64,000 nt of DNA from Malus domestica (GCF_042453785.1 NC_091675.1:5220501-5284500); one strand, 5' to 3'; positions 46,831 through 61,540 are shown, numbered from the stretch's first letter. A program made the numbers and translations. Notes: a model not told the origin generated them from the sequence alone.

Positions 46831-47687
46831 ATCACTCCTCTCGCCATTAATTCTGCGTCTCGTGAAAAGTTCACCTCCATTTAGGTACTCAATTCCAAGT
46901 AAATTAGGAATTCGAATACTGATATTAAGTGGACTCTACCCATTCCCTTTTTTAATTTCCCAAATATTAGTAAATGCTGAAATACTTTAAAAGATGTACG
47001 ATTTCATTGCATTTCACTTTTATCCCGTTTGATAAACGCGTCACAATCCAAATTAGTCCTCCATACCATACGAGGCTCAAAGTCCTTTCGCTCCCTAGCT
47101 CCCTCACCAGTACTAAATTAGGACTCAAACTTGTCTAAGTCCCACCATCACTCCTCCATATAAACAAATGCAAAACTTATAAAATGCCCATGCATTGGCT
47201 GACTCTCAATATCACAAAAAAAAAATAAATAAATAAAGATAAAGTTAATGAAAAGATATTAGTGGGAATTGGAACAATTAAAAGTGGCATCCTAATCAAA
47301 ATCCACCATCATATATTAATTAAATAACACCAATAACAAGTATACAGGAACATAATTAAATAAAAATAAAAACAAACAAAACCCACTAGTTAGCATGATT
47401 GACTTAACACCAAATCCATCATCTCTAAACCTAATCCTATTATCTCTTTTCATTTCTATATTAAAATTCTTAACAAGAAAACCCAAAAAATTAATAAAAA
47501 ATTAAAATACAAAGGAAAAAGACGAATCTAATTTTATATTGGCGTTCCCACTAATCCTCTAGGAGACGGTGCAAAGCATGATCGTTGACTAATTTGCAGC
47601 ACAAATCATGGTATTCCTTGTTCTTCTTTTAATTCGAATTTTTCTTAATAAAAGAAGAACATCTCGGGCCGTTGGATGAGTTGACTT
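46831..47687. other. Intergenic and WRKY 3' UTR
   Basis: AT-rich with A-runs near 47218-47240. The last 150 bases are probably the 3' UTR of the WRKY gene. No gene seen. Confidence 0.45.
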
Positions 47688-49199
47688 TCAAGACGATTCG
47701 AGGATAAGGGTGGCCGTTGGATCGGTAACGCAGAGGGAGTGATTGTGATCGCCTTCGTAGGTCACGATCAGCATGGTGGGATCGTCTACAGCGCGCTCCA
47801 CGTGCTTGCGTGCAAGGCAACCTCTCTCGCTGCTACACTTGTAATACCCTCTGCATTCGGACAAAAAAGCGACCAGACATTCAGAAAGCAATGTGGCTAC
47901 GTTACTGAATTGATTGACTCAGAAGGCATAAAACAATGCTCACGTCCAACATACATTTTTAAGTGTGCTCGGAACAGACGCAACGAAAACTTTCTACGCT
48001 ACAATGGTATTCCGTATCAGTATGGGTCGTGTTTATAATGGTTTTGGATTTAAAAATAATTTAAAAGTGATTGACCGTTAAACTCAGCAATGTATCTCAA
48101 TTACGTTAAAGTTTCAGTGTCTCTAATAATAGTTGATTAAAGATGCCTTTATGTACGATCAAACAATCATTCAATAAAAAGAAAATGAAGTAATGAATGA
48201 AGGAAAGAAATAATACCTTGGATAAGGGGAACCCTTGATGGGTTTTTGACCGTACTTTCTCCAAGAATAATCATCAGGTGGAATATCAGCCAATTTCATA
48301 CTAATTGCAGGAACCCTAATAACTCTTTTCACTTTAAGTTTCCTGCTCAATCCAATTAACCAATTCAAGTAATTAAAAATACAAAATTTTGAAGAAAAAA
48401 AACCCGCACCGAACATCTGAACAAAAATTGAAAAATCATGATAATTGATGAACACCAACCTTGTCTTCGAACAGTGGCAACGCCCCGTAGTAGAGCCGCA
48501 CCGGAGACGAGAAACATTGTCGACGGAGCTGCACTTCCTCTTCAACGACGACGAAGACAGCGGCGGCCTACCGGAAGACGACTGCGACATGTTTGTGAAT
48601 TGAAACCCAGAAGAGATCGATTGCTCAGCAGCGTCCCCAGCTGTTAAAGAAGAAATGAACGAGTTCGCGGCAGTTTTGGGTGCCGAAGGCGAGAAACTGA
48701 TGGTAGCAGCAGCGGCAGAATCCATCTTTCTCTCAGCGCACCCAATACCTTTTGTCAGCATAACCGGAGTGGTTTTTGGATGAGGATTTTGCGGCAGCGG
48801 CGGAAGGTAAACCACCGGCGTCGGACAGTAAACCTTGAAAGCAGAAGATTGTTCTGTTCTGAAAACAGAAGGTTGCTCTGTTTCTTGATCATGGGGTTCT
48901 GAAATTGAAGGTGTCGGAATTTGGGTTACCGGAGCTTTCCGGAACCGGGCGTGGCCGGTTCTTCCTTTGTCCAACAACGAAATGACCTTCCTGAACTTGG
49001 TCACTGCCATGTCCGCCACCGCTTTATACTCCGTTGCATCTTCCGTGTTCGACGACAAGGACTGGTGGTGGTGTTGCGAAATCAAGCTGATAAACTTCTC
49101 GACGCTCTGGATTCCGGCGGAGGCCGCCTCCTTCACGGCATTCTCCTCCCCCTTCGCTGCAAAACTGTCAATCAATCCCATCATTAGTTCCAGGGCCAT
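47688..49199 (-). CDS. WRKY transcription factor, group IId (WRKY7/11/15/17-like)
   Basis: Three exons: 48460-49199, 48217-48342, 47688-47850; phases 2 and 2; 342 aa. The second intron splits the codon before GYYKC, the R-type intron position of group IId. Motifs in order: calmodulin-binding C-motif ([13 protein letters not shown], about 65-77), the HARF motif [11 protein letters not shown], a Ser-rich region, and the plant zinc cluster ([20 protein letters not shown], about 238-258). The WRKY domain follows with [11 protein letters not shown] (W274-K280) and zinc ligands C-x5-C-x23-H-x1-H (YKCSSERGC...GDHNH). It binds W-boxes in the nucleus. Arabidopsis relatives are calmodulin-responsive regulators of basal defence and stress, so this role is inferred by family. 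Confidence 0.95.
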
Positions 49200-49378
49200 T
49201 TACAGCCCTCGACACGGCATATGAGTCGGTCGAGAAACCAAAAAACGACGGGCTGTTTGAACTTTTGGGGTTGTTTAAACTTATAGAGATCGTTGCTTGA
49301 AGATTAATACAACGGCGGAAGAAAAATGGAAAATAAAAGGCGGAAGAAAACAGAGGAAAAGGGTAAAAGGATGATTCG

Positions 49379-49659
49379 AGTCAAACACAAGACGCCCTGC
49401 CTCATGAGAAAGAAAACAGAGCATTGGCCCTCTCTTTCTCTTGCTCTTTATATTCTGTTTCGTCTGCCGTCAAAGGCAGAGGCCAGTGATGTGTTTCCAC
49501 GTGGCACAGCTCTGGCAGGGTCACTGAACTGCTGGAAGACCGTGTATAAATGATAAGAGAGAGAGAGAGTGATAACGTCAAAAGGCTAAGAATAGCCGTT
49601 GGATTGCTGACTGAAGAGGGAATTAAGGTTAATTGGGAGACAGTGTGGTAGAGTTGACC
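49379..49659. promoter_or_regulatory. W-box cores upstream of the WRKY gene
   Basis: TTGAC cores lie on the minus strand at 49379-49383 and 49577-49581 (read as GTCAA) and on the plus strand at 49654-49659 (TTGACC), all within 460 bases of the ATG. A GAGA tract is at 49557-49569. Clusters like this occur in promoters of auto-regulated WRKY genes; regulation here is inferred. Confidence 0.35.
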
Positions 49660-49775
49660 TTTTACAGCTTTTAATGCAAAAGTCATTGGCGTGAGATGGT
49701 GGGTGGTGGGGGTTGTTTTCGGCAGAAATACCGAAACAAGAAGTTCGGCAGGAAAACCGAAACAAGAAGATAATT

Positions 49776-49942
49776 GAGAAATGCTATGAGAATTTTTCAA
49801 AAGTGACACGTTCGATGAATTATCTATCACCTCAATTTTTTTATATAATATTTGATAAATCAGCACAATAATTAACGTTGCTGTAATGTGTTATATAATT
49901 CATAGAAAGTTTCACATTGAAAAACCCTCCTTAGTATTTCTC
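49776..49942. mobile_element. Short TIR MITE (GAGAAATGCTA family)
   Basis: The left end GAGAAATGCTATGAGAATTT and the reverse complement of the right end (GAGAAATACTAAGGAGGGTT) are similar over about 25 bases, enclosing about 120 bases of AT-rich non-coding DNA. No clear target duplication was found. Confidence 0.5.
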
Positions 49943-52157
49943 TTAGAAATTAGCTAAAAGAACATATATATGAATTTTAAAAAGGATTCTTCGATTGAGC
50001 CCTAGGATATGACACTACACACTATCACATACCGTCTTGTGTTAATAATATAATATTATATGAGAAAAAAAACTTATATATTACTGTATAACAAGCATAA
50101 AGTATCACAGTAAAAATGTATCATACTCAAAAGTTACTCGATTTTAAATTTTTTTTGGTAAAAAGAAAAGATGGTGAGGTTGTGGGAGGGTTCGACTTAA
50201 CCAGACCCTGTAAGCTACGTCAAAGGCTCAACTCTCTTTGTACCCAAAACAAAAAAAAAGGCTCAACTCTCAAGTCACATCGGATTCTCCTTTGTCACCA
50301 ATGACCATATACCAAATATCCGTTGGATTAATATGAACCTACTCGGAGCCGTTGATGCCACTGTTCATCCGGGTACGCTATTGCGTAGTTGGAGTTTAGG
50401 TTGAGAAGGTTATGAACAATTTTATGAACTTTGTTATCCTATCCTCACTATGAATCTCAACCATTCGTGTCTAACTTAACAACTCTTAATTGTGCACATG
50501 TCAAACCATTTGTTACTAGAAACATGTTAGTTTTAGTCATTTGCCTGCGTTTCACAGACTCGTGTATAATGTAAATTCTCATTAATTTGTATGAACACTG
50601 TAAACTACCAATCCATTCTTGTGGCGCAATAAATCTAAGACTAACAGTCATTGGCTAATTAAGTTTTGTCAACTTTTATGTTGGTTATCCTTTGATGTTT
50701 TAGTGACGCTACTTAAACACAACAACAAACTAATGTTACTAAACAAGATACTGATCGATCATCCATCACTATTAGGATGTGTAACTTAGTATCGAACGAC
50801 ATGAATAGTTTTGTGCGCTTAAATAATTTTAAATGTTTTTACCCGTAAATAACAAATGGGGAAGTTGTCAGACCATAACAATATTACTTTTGATGTTGCT
50901 AAGATTGGTCATAGATCCTCAAATTCTCATGTACTTGGATGTTCTCTCTGTCTTTTGATACTCAGTCCTTCTCTTTGTAATTTTCTTTTATAAAGAAAAT
51001 GGAACTCTTTAACTTTCTTTCTAATGTGGCAAACTGGCAATGTCCATTAGTTTGGTCAACATTCTCTTTGTTAGATGGAATTCGAACTGTGTAGCATTAC
51101 GATTTCAAAAATCAACACCTACAGTTACGGCAATATTTAGTCATAATTGCTATGACGTTGATAATCCTTTTTCTTTTTTTTGAGAAATGCAAGGGAGACT
51201 CTTTGTAAGTATAACTGTTCATGGGATCTCAGTCACCTTACAATTTAACGTCAATTTTCGTGCCGAAAACATAAGGTGACAGAAAGTTCGTAAAGAGTCT
51301 TACTTTTGAGAGTCACTTTAGCATTTATGACTTTCCAATTTCTCATCTCTGCTTTCCATTCACATCTTTTGTTTGTGTGCGGTTCTCTATAATTTCGTGT
51401 TCTTGAAAATTGCTCTTTATTGGACATTCTATCTTTAGTACATTCCGCAAGCATAATAATATACTTGTTTCATATAAGTTGTTCTTCTTTCTAAAATTAA
51501 TATACGCAAAGTTGATCAACATAAAAATGATGTGACCTAATTCAGACTAACTAGAAAGGAGAACTCTAGTCTATAACGTTGTGTCGTTGTGAACACAGAG
51601 GATGAACCTTAACCTTTTGTTTCTTTTATAACTATTATATATTTTCTGGGAGCATCTAGCTTGTAGAATTTTTCAGTTTCTTAATTAATCAAGCATAAAA
51701 ATATTCATAACCCTTTAATTATGCGTATTCGTAATTTTTTTTATAGACAGCTAGTTGTTATTGCCATAATTAAAATAATCCATAAAAATTTAAAATTAAT
51801 CCAATGTCTAACTTTAGTTCTTTTATGATGCTTTAATTACTATTTTTAAAAGCATATATTACTACTCCAAAATCAATGTCTTGAATATGATTCCACGTAC
51901 CCAAAGTTTCTTCCTAATTACAGGATGAGGATTATTATTCACTCTCTCAAAAGTAATTTATATGGACTGTTTGATGTAAAATCCTAGCAGAGCAGTAATA
52001 TAAGTTCTAAAATAGTGTAACCATTCATTTAAAGAATCCAAAATAATGTAAAGCAATGAATGATAATAATTAACAAAATACCTAGTTAATTAATTTGAAC
52101 ACAAAAAATGTTAATTACTATTTCACAAAAAAAGAAAAAAAAGAAATATGAAGTTAC
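49943..52157. other. Intergenic, no gene supported
   Basis: Long AT-rich stretch. The open frame at 51251-51454 (minus, 67 codons) lacks a recognisable domain. Nothing else could be supported. Confidence 0.4.
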
Positions 52158-52406
52158 CTGTTTGGATGAAGAACTAAAGAATGCATCGAGAAGGTTTCTG
52201 GGTTTGCCCTTGAATGAATCTTCAATTGTGAAGGCCACTGAAAAAAAAAAAACCGCTATCGTTTCACCTCAAATTAAAATCTAAACGTTCTGAAATTTTT
52301 TGAAGTGCAAGGAGTTTTGTTCTTCCGATTGTTACATGAAGAACAAGAACAATGATGAAGTGAGACAAAATTAATGGAAGAATACAAAGAGTAGAAGATA
52401 TATAGA
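52158..52406 (-). other. Candidate unannotated spliced transcript (TATA, leader, one internal exon)
   Basis: On the minus strand CTATATATC (about 52398-52406) precedes a leader-like stretch, then a T12CAG acceptor and an 80-base open block 52158-52237 ending CAG|GTAACTTC. The block could encode AFTIEDSFKGKPRNLLDAFF followed by SSSSKQ. No downstream exon or homologue was recognised. It may be a small gene, a non-coding RNA or chance. Confidence 0.25.
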
Positions 52407-52846
52407 GCAGAATTTTTAGAATAGACGCGTGGCATTGAAAGGTGGTCAATGGGTGGTCAAATGTAATATAAAGTTTTGTTTTAATGGTATGATTTATTTA
52501 TTTTTGAGAAATTTCGAGGAAATATGCAATGTTTGCGGGTAATTCTGGAGCCCCCAATTTTTGACTTGCAAAGTTTTCCTATTTGGAATTTTGGAGACGT
52601 TATTTGGTGAAGAGAAGACTTCCCGATTTGGGATCCTTGTAATTGGCTTAAACGTCGCGTCCCACCCAATTACGAAAACACTGCCATTTACAGCAGATTT
52701 TGGTTGGACGTCAAACTCATCATATTTCTACGTAATTACTGCATGCGTGCGAAGGGCCCTACGGGTAATTAATGATATTATTTAGCGTGTTCAATTAGAT
52801 ATTTGACGCTAACCACCACAGTATGTCTTGGGTTAGAAACCATTAC

Positions 52847-53025
52847 GAATTTCAGGTCTGTATTCTATTCGGTACGTTCTGGATTCGATTCATAGCGCTA
52901 GTGAATCACAAGATGGTGACCATAGGAGGCTAAAAGGTCTATGTGAGTCTTCTTAGCCTTCGAAATGATGAATTGCTGCAGCAAAGCCACCAACTGGTCC
53001 TATTTTTAAAAATAAAAATTAGATA
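52847..53025 (+). repeat. Second SINE-like family, copy 2
   Basis: Homologous along most of its length to 45622-45795 (see shared motifs there). It has the B-box-like GGATTCGATTC and ends in an A-rich tail. Confidence 0.5.
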
Positions 53026-54894
53026 TTTTACATTTAATTTGTCTTAACTATAGTCTATAAAGGGAAATAATTTCGAATTTAAGTGCAAAGAGGGAAGTAA
53101 GTGGTTCTCACCAACTTGGCTAACCCTAGGTTTGCCCATTTGGTGATTTGTTTGTATGGACGAATTGGTGTGTCGATGAAAGAGCCGCTTGAGCATGTGG
53201 TCCAATATCCTAGTGGATAAGGTGTTGAGTTTCTGCCCCCATGCATCCAGGTTCAAAACTCTCATCCCCTAAATTATTGTAATGGTTTCGAACCGTCCCC
53301 TCTCTTGAGAATTTAAAAAAAAAGAAAAAAAAAAAGAAAGAGCCGCTTGAATTTCCTATTCTTTCGATTATGTTTCGTCTATACTTGTTTCATATCCAGC
53401 ATGTTTTAACTAAAGTGATGTTTTTGTTTTGCTACCTTATATTACGATCTAGTGATATTCTTCTTCAATTGCAAGTAAGAAGTTTTGGATTTAATTCTAA
53501 TGCATGTATATATGATTACAAAAAGTTGAGCACCAATGAAAATACAGAAATTCAAATAGCATGTAGAGAAGCTCGAATCTTCCTTCCTTTACTATGTAGT
53601 GGGCTAAAAAGCCTATAACCAATCCAACGTGTTTGCTGCATATTGCATGCATGTATTTCTGGCGAAATTTTTGCACGTAAACGTCAGTCACGTTCTCTGC
53701 ATTTTCCATAATTTTTATTTTATTTTTTTAACAAATTGACTGAATTGTTCTGCTTGCGACTTGTTACTTTGAAATATGCAAGATTTTCAGCATCTCAAAT
53801 GTAAAACCATAGAGTAGAGAGATTCTTATAGTGGAAGCAACACTGGATGCTGAGAAGACTTGACTACGTACTCCTCCTATAGTTTGAAATTAAGAAACAA
53901 ATAACTTTTGTGGTGCAAATATTTGACTTGACTCGTCGATACAAGTTTCTAGCTATGTAGTTGTCAAACTGACTGTGGCACACCTGCCTCTACTAGAAGG
54001 CTCAACTTTGAAACTGGATTGGTTAGGATTTTTTTCTTCGACCTACTATGTTTTGACTTCAAAATACCGCTTTGTAATGAAAAAAATAAATGAAAGTTCA
54101 ATTGAGATTTCAAGATATTTTTCAAACAGTGATATGTATCGTTATTTGGAACTTAGAATCTGTTTGGTATTTGATTGAATTGAAAATTTATTCATCTCTA
54201 ATTACTGATTACTCTCTCTTGCTCTTCCAAGATCTCTAATTTCTTTCAATTATTCTTCCGATTTGGGTGTATAAGAATGTTGGAATATGATTACGATTAT
54301 TTCCATGAACGTTATATTCATATGGAAGAAGTTGTACACTCGTACCAAAGAGTTGTGATGAGTTTATATATGACTCAACCTTTGTCAAATGATACATTTT
54401 GTTCAACGTTTCTCTAACATACTTCCTATGAAACACCGCATTGTGATTGACAATCTATCAAAAGAGAACAAATGGCCCAAACCAAAAAAAAAAAAAAAAA
54501 AGCCTAAACCCTCCTATGCAAGAAGCCAAGGCTAAACATATTGAGGCCTGTATATGTATTGGCCGGGGCCTATGTCTTGCAGAGGGAGAAAAAGTACAAA
54601 GTTATTCCACAACCAGCTGCTGGTGAATTGTCATGCTCATGCCCACGCATGAACGTGACATTCAGCGTTGCTTCCATTTATGACTTTGTATGTTTCTGCG
54701 TTGTAATTTGTCGTGGAGGAGACAAGTCACATTCGGCAAACGGCGCTCACCTCTCACTTCCCCCTTTATTCGATCCATGATTAATTTACACTATGGGCTT
54801 CCGGGCCCACTACCAATTCCCTTCGGAAAGAGAAACGAAAAGCTCACCAGCTATTATGAATACGTTTTTTTTTTCTTTTTTTTTAACATAACAT
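53026..54894. other. Intergenic with a truncated SINE fragment
   Basis: 53443-53502 resembles the 5' part of the 38687 SINE family (GATCTAGTGATATTCTTCTT, then AAGTAAGAAG). The rest is AT-rich with A-runs. No gene was recognised. Confidence 0.35.
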
Positions 54895-55066
54895 AACATT
54901 ATTAAATTAAAAGAAAATTAATAAAAATAGTTTGAAAATTTTGAGTTTTAACGATAAGAAAAAAATAAAAGGTAAAGTGAATAATACAATGATTGACTTT
55001 TTAATGTAAAAATATGATTTTTTGTTAAAATAAATAGTACTGAAAGTTTTTCGTTAAAATTATCTC
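54895..55066. mobile_element. MITE of the TTAACGAAAAA/TTTTAACGATAAG type
   Basis: One half reads TTTTAACGATAAGAAA, GGTAAAGTGAATAATAC, GATTGACTTTTTAATG; the other reads TTTTTTGTTAAAATAAATAG and AGTTTTTCGTTAAAA. This is a motif order I recognise from an abundant Rosaceae MITE; the recognition is from memory. Ends and target duplication are unclear. Confidence 0.45.
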
Positions 55067-55226
55067 AATTAAATTGTGAGTGACAGTGGACATATTCCAT
55101 GCTATTATTGTTCTGCATGACAGCTTCGAAGGTTTGGTACTCTACATTTCCACATGGGGTATGTTGGTGACTCAAAGCCAAGATTTCTTTTTTTCATTTT
55201 TTTTTTACTAGTGTCAAATTGTATTT

Positions 55227-55353
55227 GGGATCTGCTATCCACACAACCCTTGTTAATTTTTATCCGTTGATCTTCTTTAATTCATCCGATCCGACGGTCA
55301 AAAATTAAAAGGATGTCTGAGAAGTAAAATGAGATGTGTGAATATTACATCCC
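55227..55353. mobile_element. Short TIR MITE
   Basis: The left end GGGATCTGCTATCCACACA pairs with the reverse complement of the right end (GGGATGTAATATTCACACA). The interior is about 90 bases and non-coding. Confidence 0.4.
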
Positions 55354-55772
55354 TTGTTTTTTCTTTCTTTCTGAATTTGAAGTAGAGACAGAGAGTATCG
55401 TGGGGTTTGTTTTGTTAGGCTGACAGCTTTTAAAATAAGGAATCAATTTGCATCTTTCGGACCCCTCTAGCCTCCACATAGATATATAAACGGATCGGGT
55501 TTATTGGGTTTGGATCAGGTTCAATCTGATCCGTTAGCAATTATTATTATTATTTTGTTTGCATAGATTTTATTTTTTGTTGTTAAAACTTACTGAAATT
55601 ACTAAAACATCCTCAACTAACGAGTGCTAACGGGTTAATCCAAAGTGACATGTTAGCGATCCGACCTGTTAAGCATCCATTCAAATACTAATATTAAAGG
55701 GACGAGTCAACGGGTCGGGTCCAAAATGCCAGGTCTACCTCCACGTCTGTCGTAGAAACTTTTACCGGAATT

Positions 55773-55953
55773 GGATCCTCTCCTGAGCAAATGGTGGGGA
55801 CTCTCATGACCACACAACACGGATCGTTGGATTTTAATCCAACAGCTACAATTATTATAACTTTTAGAGGGATCTCCTGTTTGTAGCCGTTGGATCAAAA
55901 TCCAATGGCCCATATTTTGTGGTCATGAGGATCTCCACCATTTGCGGATCCTC
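55773..55953. mobile_element. Palindromic MITE (181 bp)
   Basis: The left arm (GGATCCTCTCCTGAGCAAAT, then GGTGGGGACTCTCATGACCA) and the reverse complement of the right arm (GAGGATCCGCAAATGGTGGA, then GATCCTCATGACCA) pair along most of the element, including inner TTGGATTTTAATCCAA. No coding content. Confidence 0.6.
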
Positions 55954-56604
55954 TTTTACCTATTGATACGTAATTTTCACTTCTCTCATTATTATTATTA
56001 TTATTATTTATAAAGTTTTTATTTTATTTTATTTTATAATTTACCTACATTTTTATCAAACATTGGTTTAATAACTATGTTTACCAACTACATTTTTATT
56101 AAAGATTGGTTTAATAACTATGTTTACCAACAACACTTTCAGTCATTTTAGAAACGCTTCAAGTTACAAACGAACTCTTAATGATCGGATTGAGAAGCAC
56201 ATTAATTCGTCTCAACCATTTACACTTGAAAAGTAATAGCACATTCTGGCGAAATGAAATATCAGGTTGCATTTATTAAGCAAATTACAACGAGGATTGG
56301 GAATGAAGCACTTTTGATAAAAGACAATGCCAAAGTCATGACAGAACGTACAGAGCATATTTGCTAAATTCACAACAATCCGTAAATCTTTCAACTGATC
56401 AAATGCAACACATTATAGATAGAGCCCTATATACAAATCAGCATCTGAAGTAATCCATCACAAACCATCATTTTCTTGGAATCTAAATTATGATTAAGAC
56501 CGTAATCGCGGGTATGATTAACGAACAAGGAGAATATCAAGCATGCTTTGATGTTCTTCTTCTTAAATTTTGTTAAACCACTGCATCAAGGTTTACGTGT
56601 TTGT
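55954..56604. other. Intergenic and protease 3' UTR
   Basis: An (ATT)n run near 55988-56007 and a 2-fold duplication of ATTGGTTTAATAACTATG (around 56061 and 56111) are visible. The right part is probably the 3' UTR of the protease. Confidence 0.45.
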
Positions 56605-59232
<2,628 letters not shown>

Positions 59233-59267
59233 GTTTTTTTGGTGTGTTTGGTTACTGAGAAAATAGA

Positions 59268-59287
59268 GGGGGGGGGGGGGGGGGGGG
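59268..59287. repeat. Homopolymer G20 (C20 on the coding strand) in protease 5' leader
   Basis: Twenty consecutive G on the plus strand, 36-55 bases upstream of the protease ATG. It could be partly a sequencing artefact in length, and is a candidate for G-quadruplex or i-motif formation. Confidence 0.9.
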
Positions 59288-59353
59288 TGTGGAGGATGGG
59301 AATGGCAAGAAGTAGGAAACGAAGGTGTGAGAAAAGTGAGAGGTGGTGAGGTG

Positions 59354-59360
59354 CTTATAG
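59354..59360 (-). promoter_or_regulatory. TATA box of the RD21-like protease gene
   Basis: CTATAAG on the minus strand, about 122 bases upstream of the ATG. The spacing would place the poly-C tract inside the leader. Confidence 0.5.
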
Positions 59361-60161
59361 AGGGGGAAGGATGACGGGGTCGCTCAATATATTTATTAAA
59401 ATTAAATTAACTTTTAGAATAATTGGATCTGATTTTTTTTTTTTTTTAATGGATTACAATATATAAAACGTTGTAATCTTATTTGGGTACAAAATGTGTT
59501 CTCTCTCTGTTACCATTTAAATTAAAATCTCGATTTCTGTTAAAATATTTTATAATACATGATTTTCACATGGAAAAATAAAATTTAAATGACTAAATTA
59601 GGTTTTGAAAGATCATTTTGATGAGGAATGTGAGGTGGCAAAACTCAATTCGGACTTAAACTCTTTACTGATTTCATCGCATAAGTTTGAATTACATTTG
59701 TAACCTTATCGATGACTAATATTATTACACATAAAGAATATTGACCAAAAAAAAGAATTACACATAAAGAATGTAAGAAATGTTAAATATTCTTTCAAAA
59801 ATAAGATTTTTTATGAATTATTTGTCATTTTATAATTTAATGTTAATTTATATATACAAAAAAAATGACAAAAATACATGAAAAGTCTTAATTTTAAAAG
59901 AGTTTCTTTAGCATTTCTTAAACAACATACAAGAAGTTTTGTTTAAAAAAAAACAAAAACCACACTTTTGCTTTTTCTTTTTATTGAGAAATTAAAAAAA
60001 TTGAACAAACGATATTATTCACTAAAAAAATACGTTAAATTTAATAATAAAATTTAAAATTACCTTTAACGAGAATCAAATATAAATTTATTAATAATGA
60101 ATAATATTATTATACTCTAGTACTAAATGGTAATATTAAAAAAAATTAGTAATTAGAAAAT
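59361..60161. other. Intergenic, strongly AT-rich
   Basis: No gene seen. ACACATAAAGAAT is duplicated near 59727 and 59760. Confidence 0.5.
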
Positions 60162-60890
60162 GGATCAAAATTGTCTGCCCTTCGAGTTTTCATCCCTTCC
60201 ACTTTATCAATCATTTATTCCATAACAAATTAATTTAAGGCTCCAGATTTCGCCACGTCAGCAACAACACTCAAGCTTCTTTAATGCCCAATTTTTCTGT
60301 TTTTCCCGCTGCCTTTCCCTCCCACTCCACTTTTCCTGCCGTAAAATGAACCAAGATTGTGAAGATGTTGGTGATGATGAAGATGTTGTGTGCACAGTTT
60401 TGCACCTTATGGTGCTTTTATGGAACCACATGTGAGGAGGAGAGAGAGAGAGCATTGAATTTTGGCAAGAGCAGCGAAGACTTTCCAATTGCTGTGTTGT
60501 GTTCTGAAAGAAAGAGAAAGCAGAGAGGAGAACGCAGAGCAATTGATGCAATAAGAAAAGCAGAAGCAGAAGTACTTCTTACTCGGAGGCCGCAGAGAAA
60601 TAAGGGAAATGGAAACATGCGAAAGACCAAGGTGACAAGCCCATCTGCTTCTTCCTAAAGCCCACTCTTTTGCAGCACCAAAATCTGCAGATTCAAAATT
60701 TTACAAAAATATTTACGGCAGGAAAATTGAGTGGGAAGGAAAGGCAGCGGGAAAGGCAGAAAATTGGGCATTAAAGAAACTTGGGTGTTGTTGGTGACGT
60801 GGCGAAATCTGGAGCTTAAATTAACTTGGTATAGAATGAAAGGTGGATAAGGGATGGAAACTGGGGCAGACAATTTGGTCCTTAAAAAAT
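60153..60890. mobile_element. Non-autonomous Mutator-like element with ~185-bp TIRs
   Basis: The element 60162-60881 (720 bp) starts GGATCAAAATTGTCTGCCC and ends in the complement of GGACCAAATTGTCTGCCCC. The two arms stay similar for about 185 bases (shared CTCCAGATTTCGCCACGTCA, TTTAATGCCCAATTTT, CCCGCTGCCTTTCC, TTTTCCTGCCGTAAA). Nonamers TTAGAAAAT (60153-60161) and TTAAAAAAT (60882-60890) flank it, 8/9 matching, as for a Mutator target duplication. The 350-base interior is non-repetitive and GC-richer, with an open frame of 99 codons on the plus strand; it could be captured host DNA but no parent gene was recognised. Confidence 0.75.
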
Positions 60891-61540
60891 AAAGAAAGTG
60901 GATGAGACGAGTACAACAAGGAGTGTGGGACCCATCAGAGTTTAGTTTGCTGCGTAGCGTTGTATTTTTGTATGAGTTGGCTCAGTTGGAGAGCGTCGGA
61001 AAGGACCTTTCGTGTTGGCTTGTGCCCATTGTTTTCTTACCTTTCACTATCGCCCCACATTGTGTCACCTCAATTGTAATTTTTTATTTTCCAAATCAAC
61101 TATGATTTTTCAGGACTCAAATATTCAACGAGTTATGGAGACTAATAAATTTCTTTGCTGTTTTTTTGTTTTAATAACCGTTAGGGGCGTTTAATTGATT
61201 GGATTCGGATTGGATTTTCGTTTCGTTTAACACCAATTTTAGCTTAAAAATTGTTACTCTTATCATTTATTTTTATTTATTTTTAATTGAGATAGAATTC
61301 ACATATGTTTGTAGGTTTTATTCTATTAGGAACAGAGTACAAATAAATGGTAAGCGTATTATTACTCTTTCAACTTAGATCAAATATGTTCGACAAAAAA
61401 AAAAACTTAGATCAAATATGGTTAACAGCTGGATAAGTTAATACATTTTCTTTACAAGGATATTTTACACTCTTTAAAATGAAGGGCCAAAGTAGAAGCA
61501 AGTCAACCTAATTCATTCTCTATAATTAGCCAAGCCAATC
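60891..61540. other. Intergenic, nothing recognised
   Basis: AT-rich spacer between the Mutator-like element and the CACTA left end. Confidence 0.4.

Noticed and set aside
48171-49199. Unspliced 342-codon reading of the WRKY gene
   Set aside because: It reads through two introns and loses the zinc-finger ligands; the spliced model restores the complete domain and is by coincidence also 342 aa.
55480-55740. hAT-like relic with GGGTCGGGTCC and TGCCAGGTCTA motifs
   Set aside because: The motifs resemble a hAT MITE end, but no matching opposite terminus or target duplication could be found.
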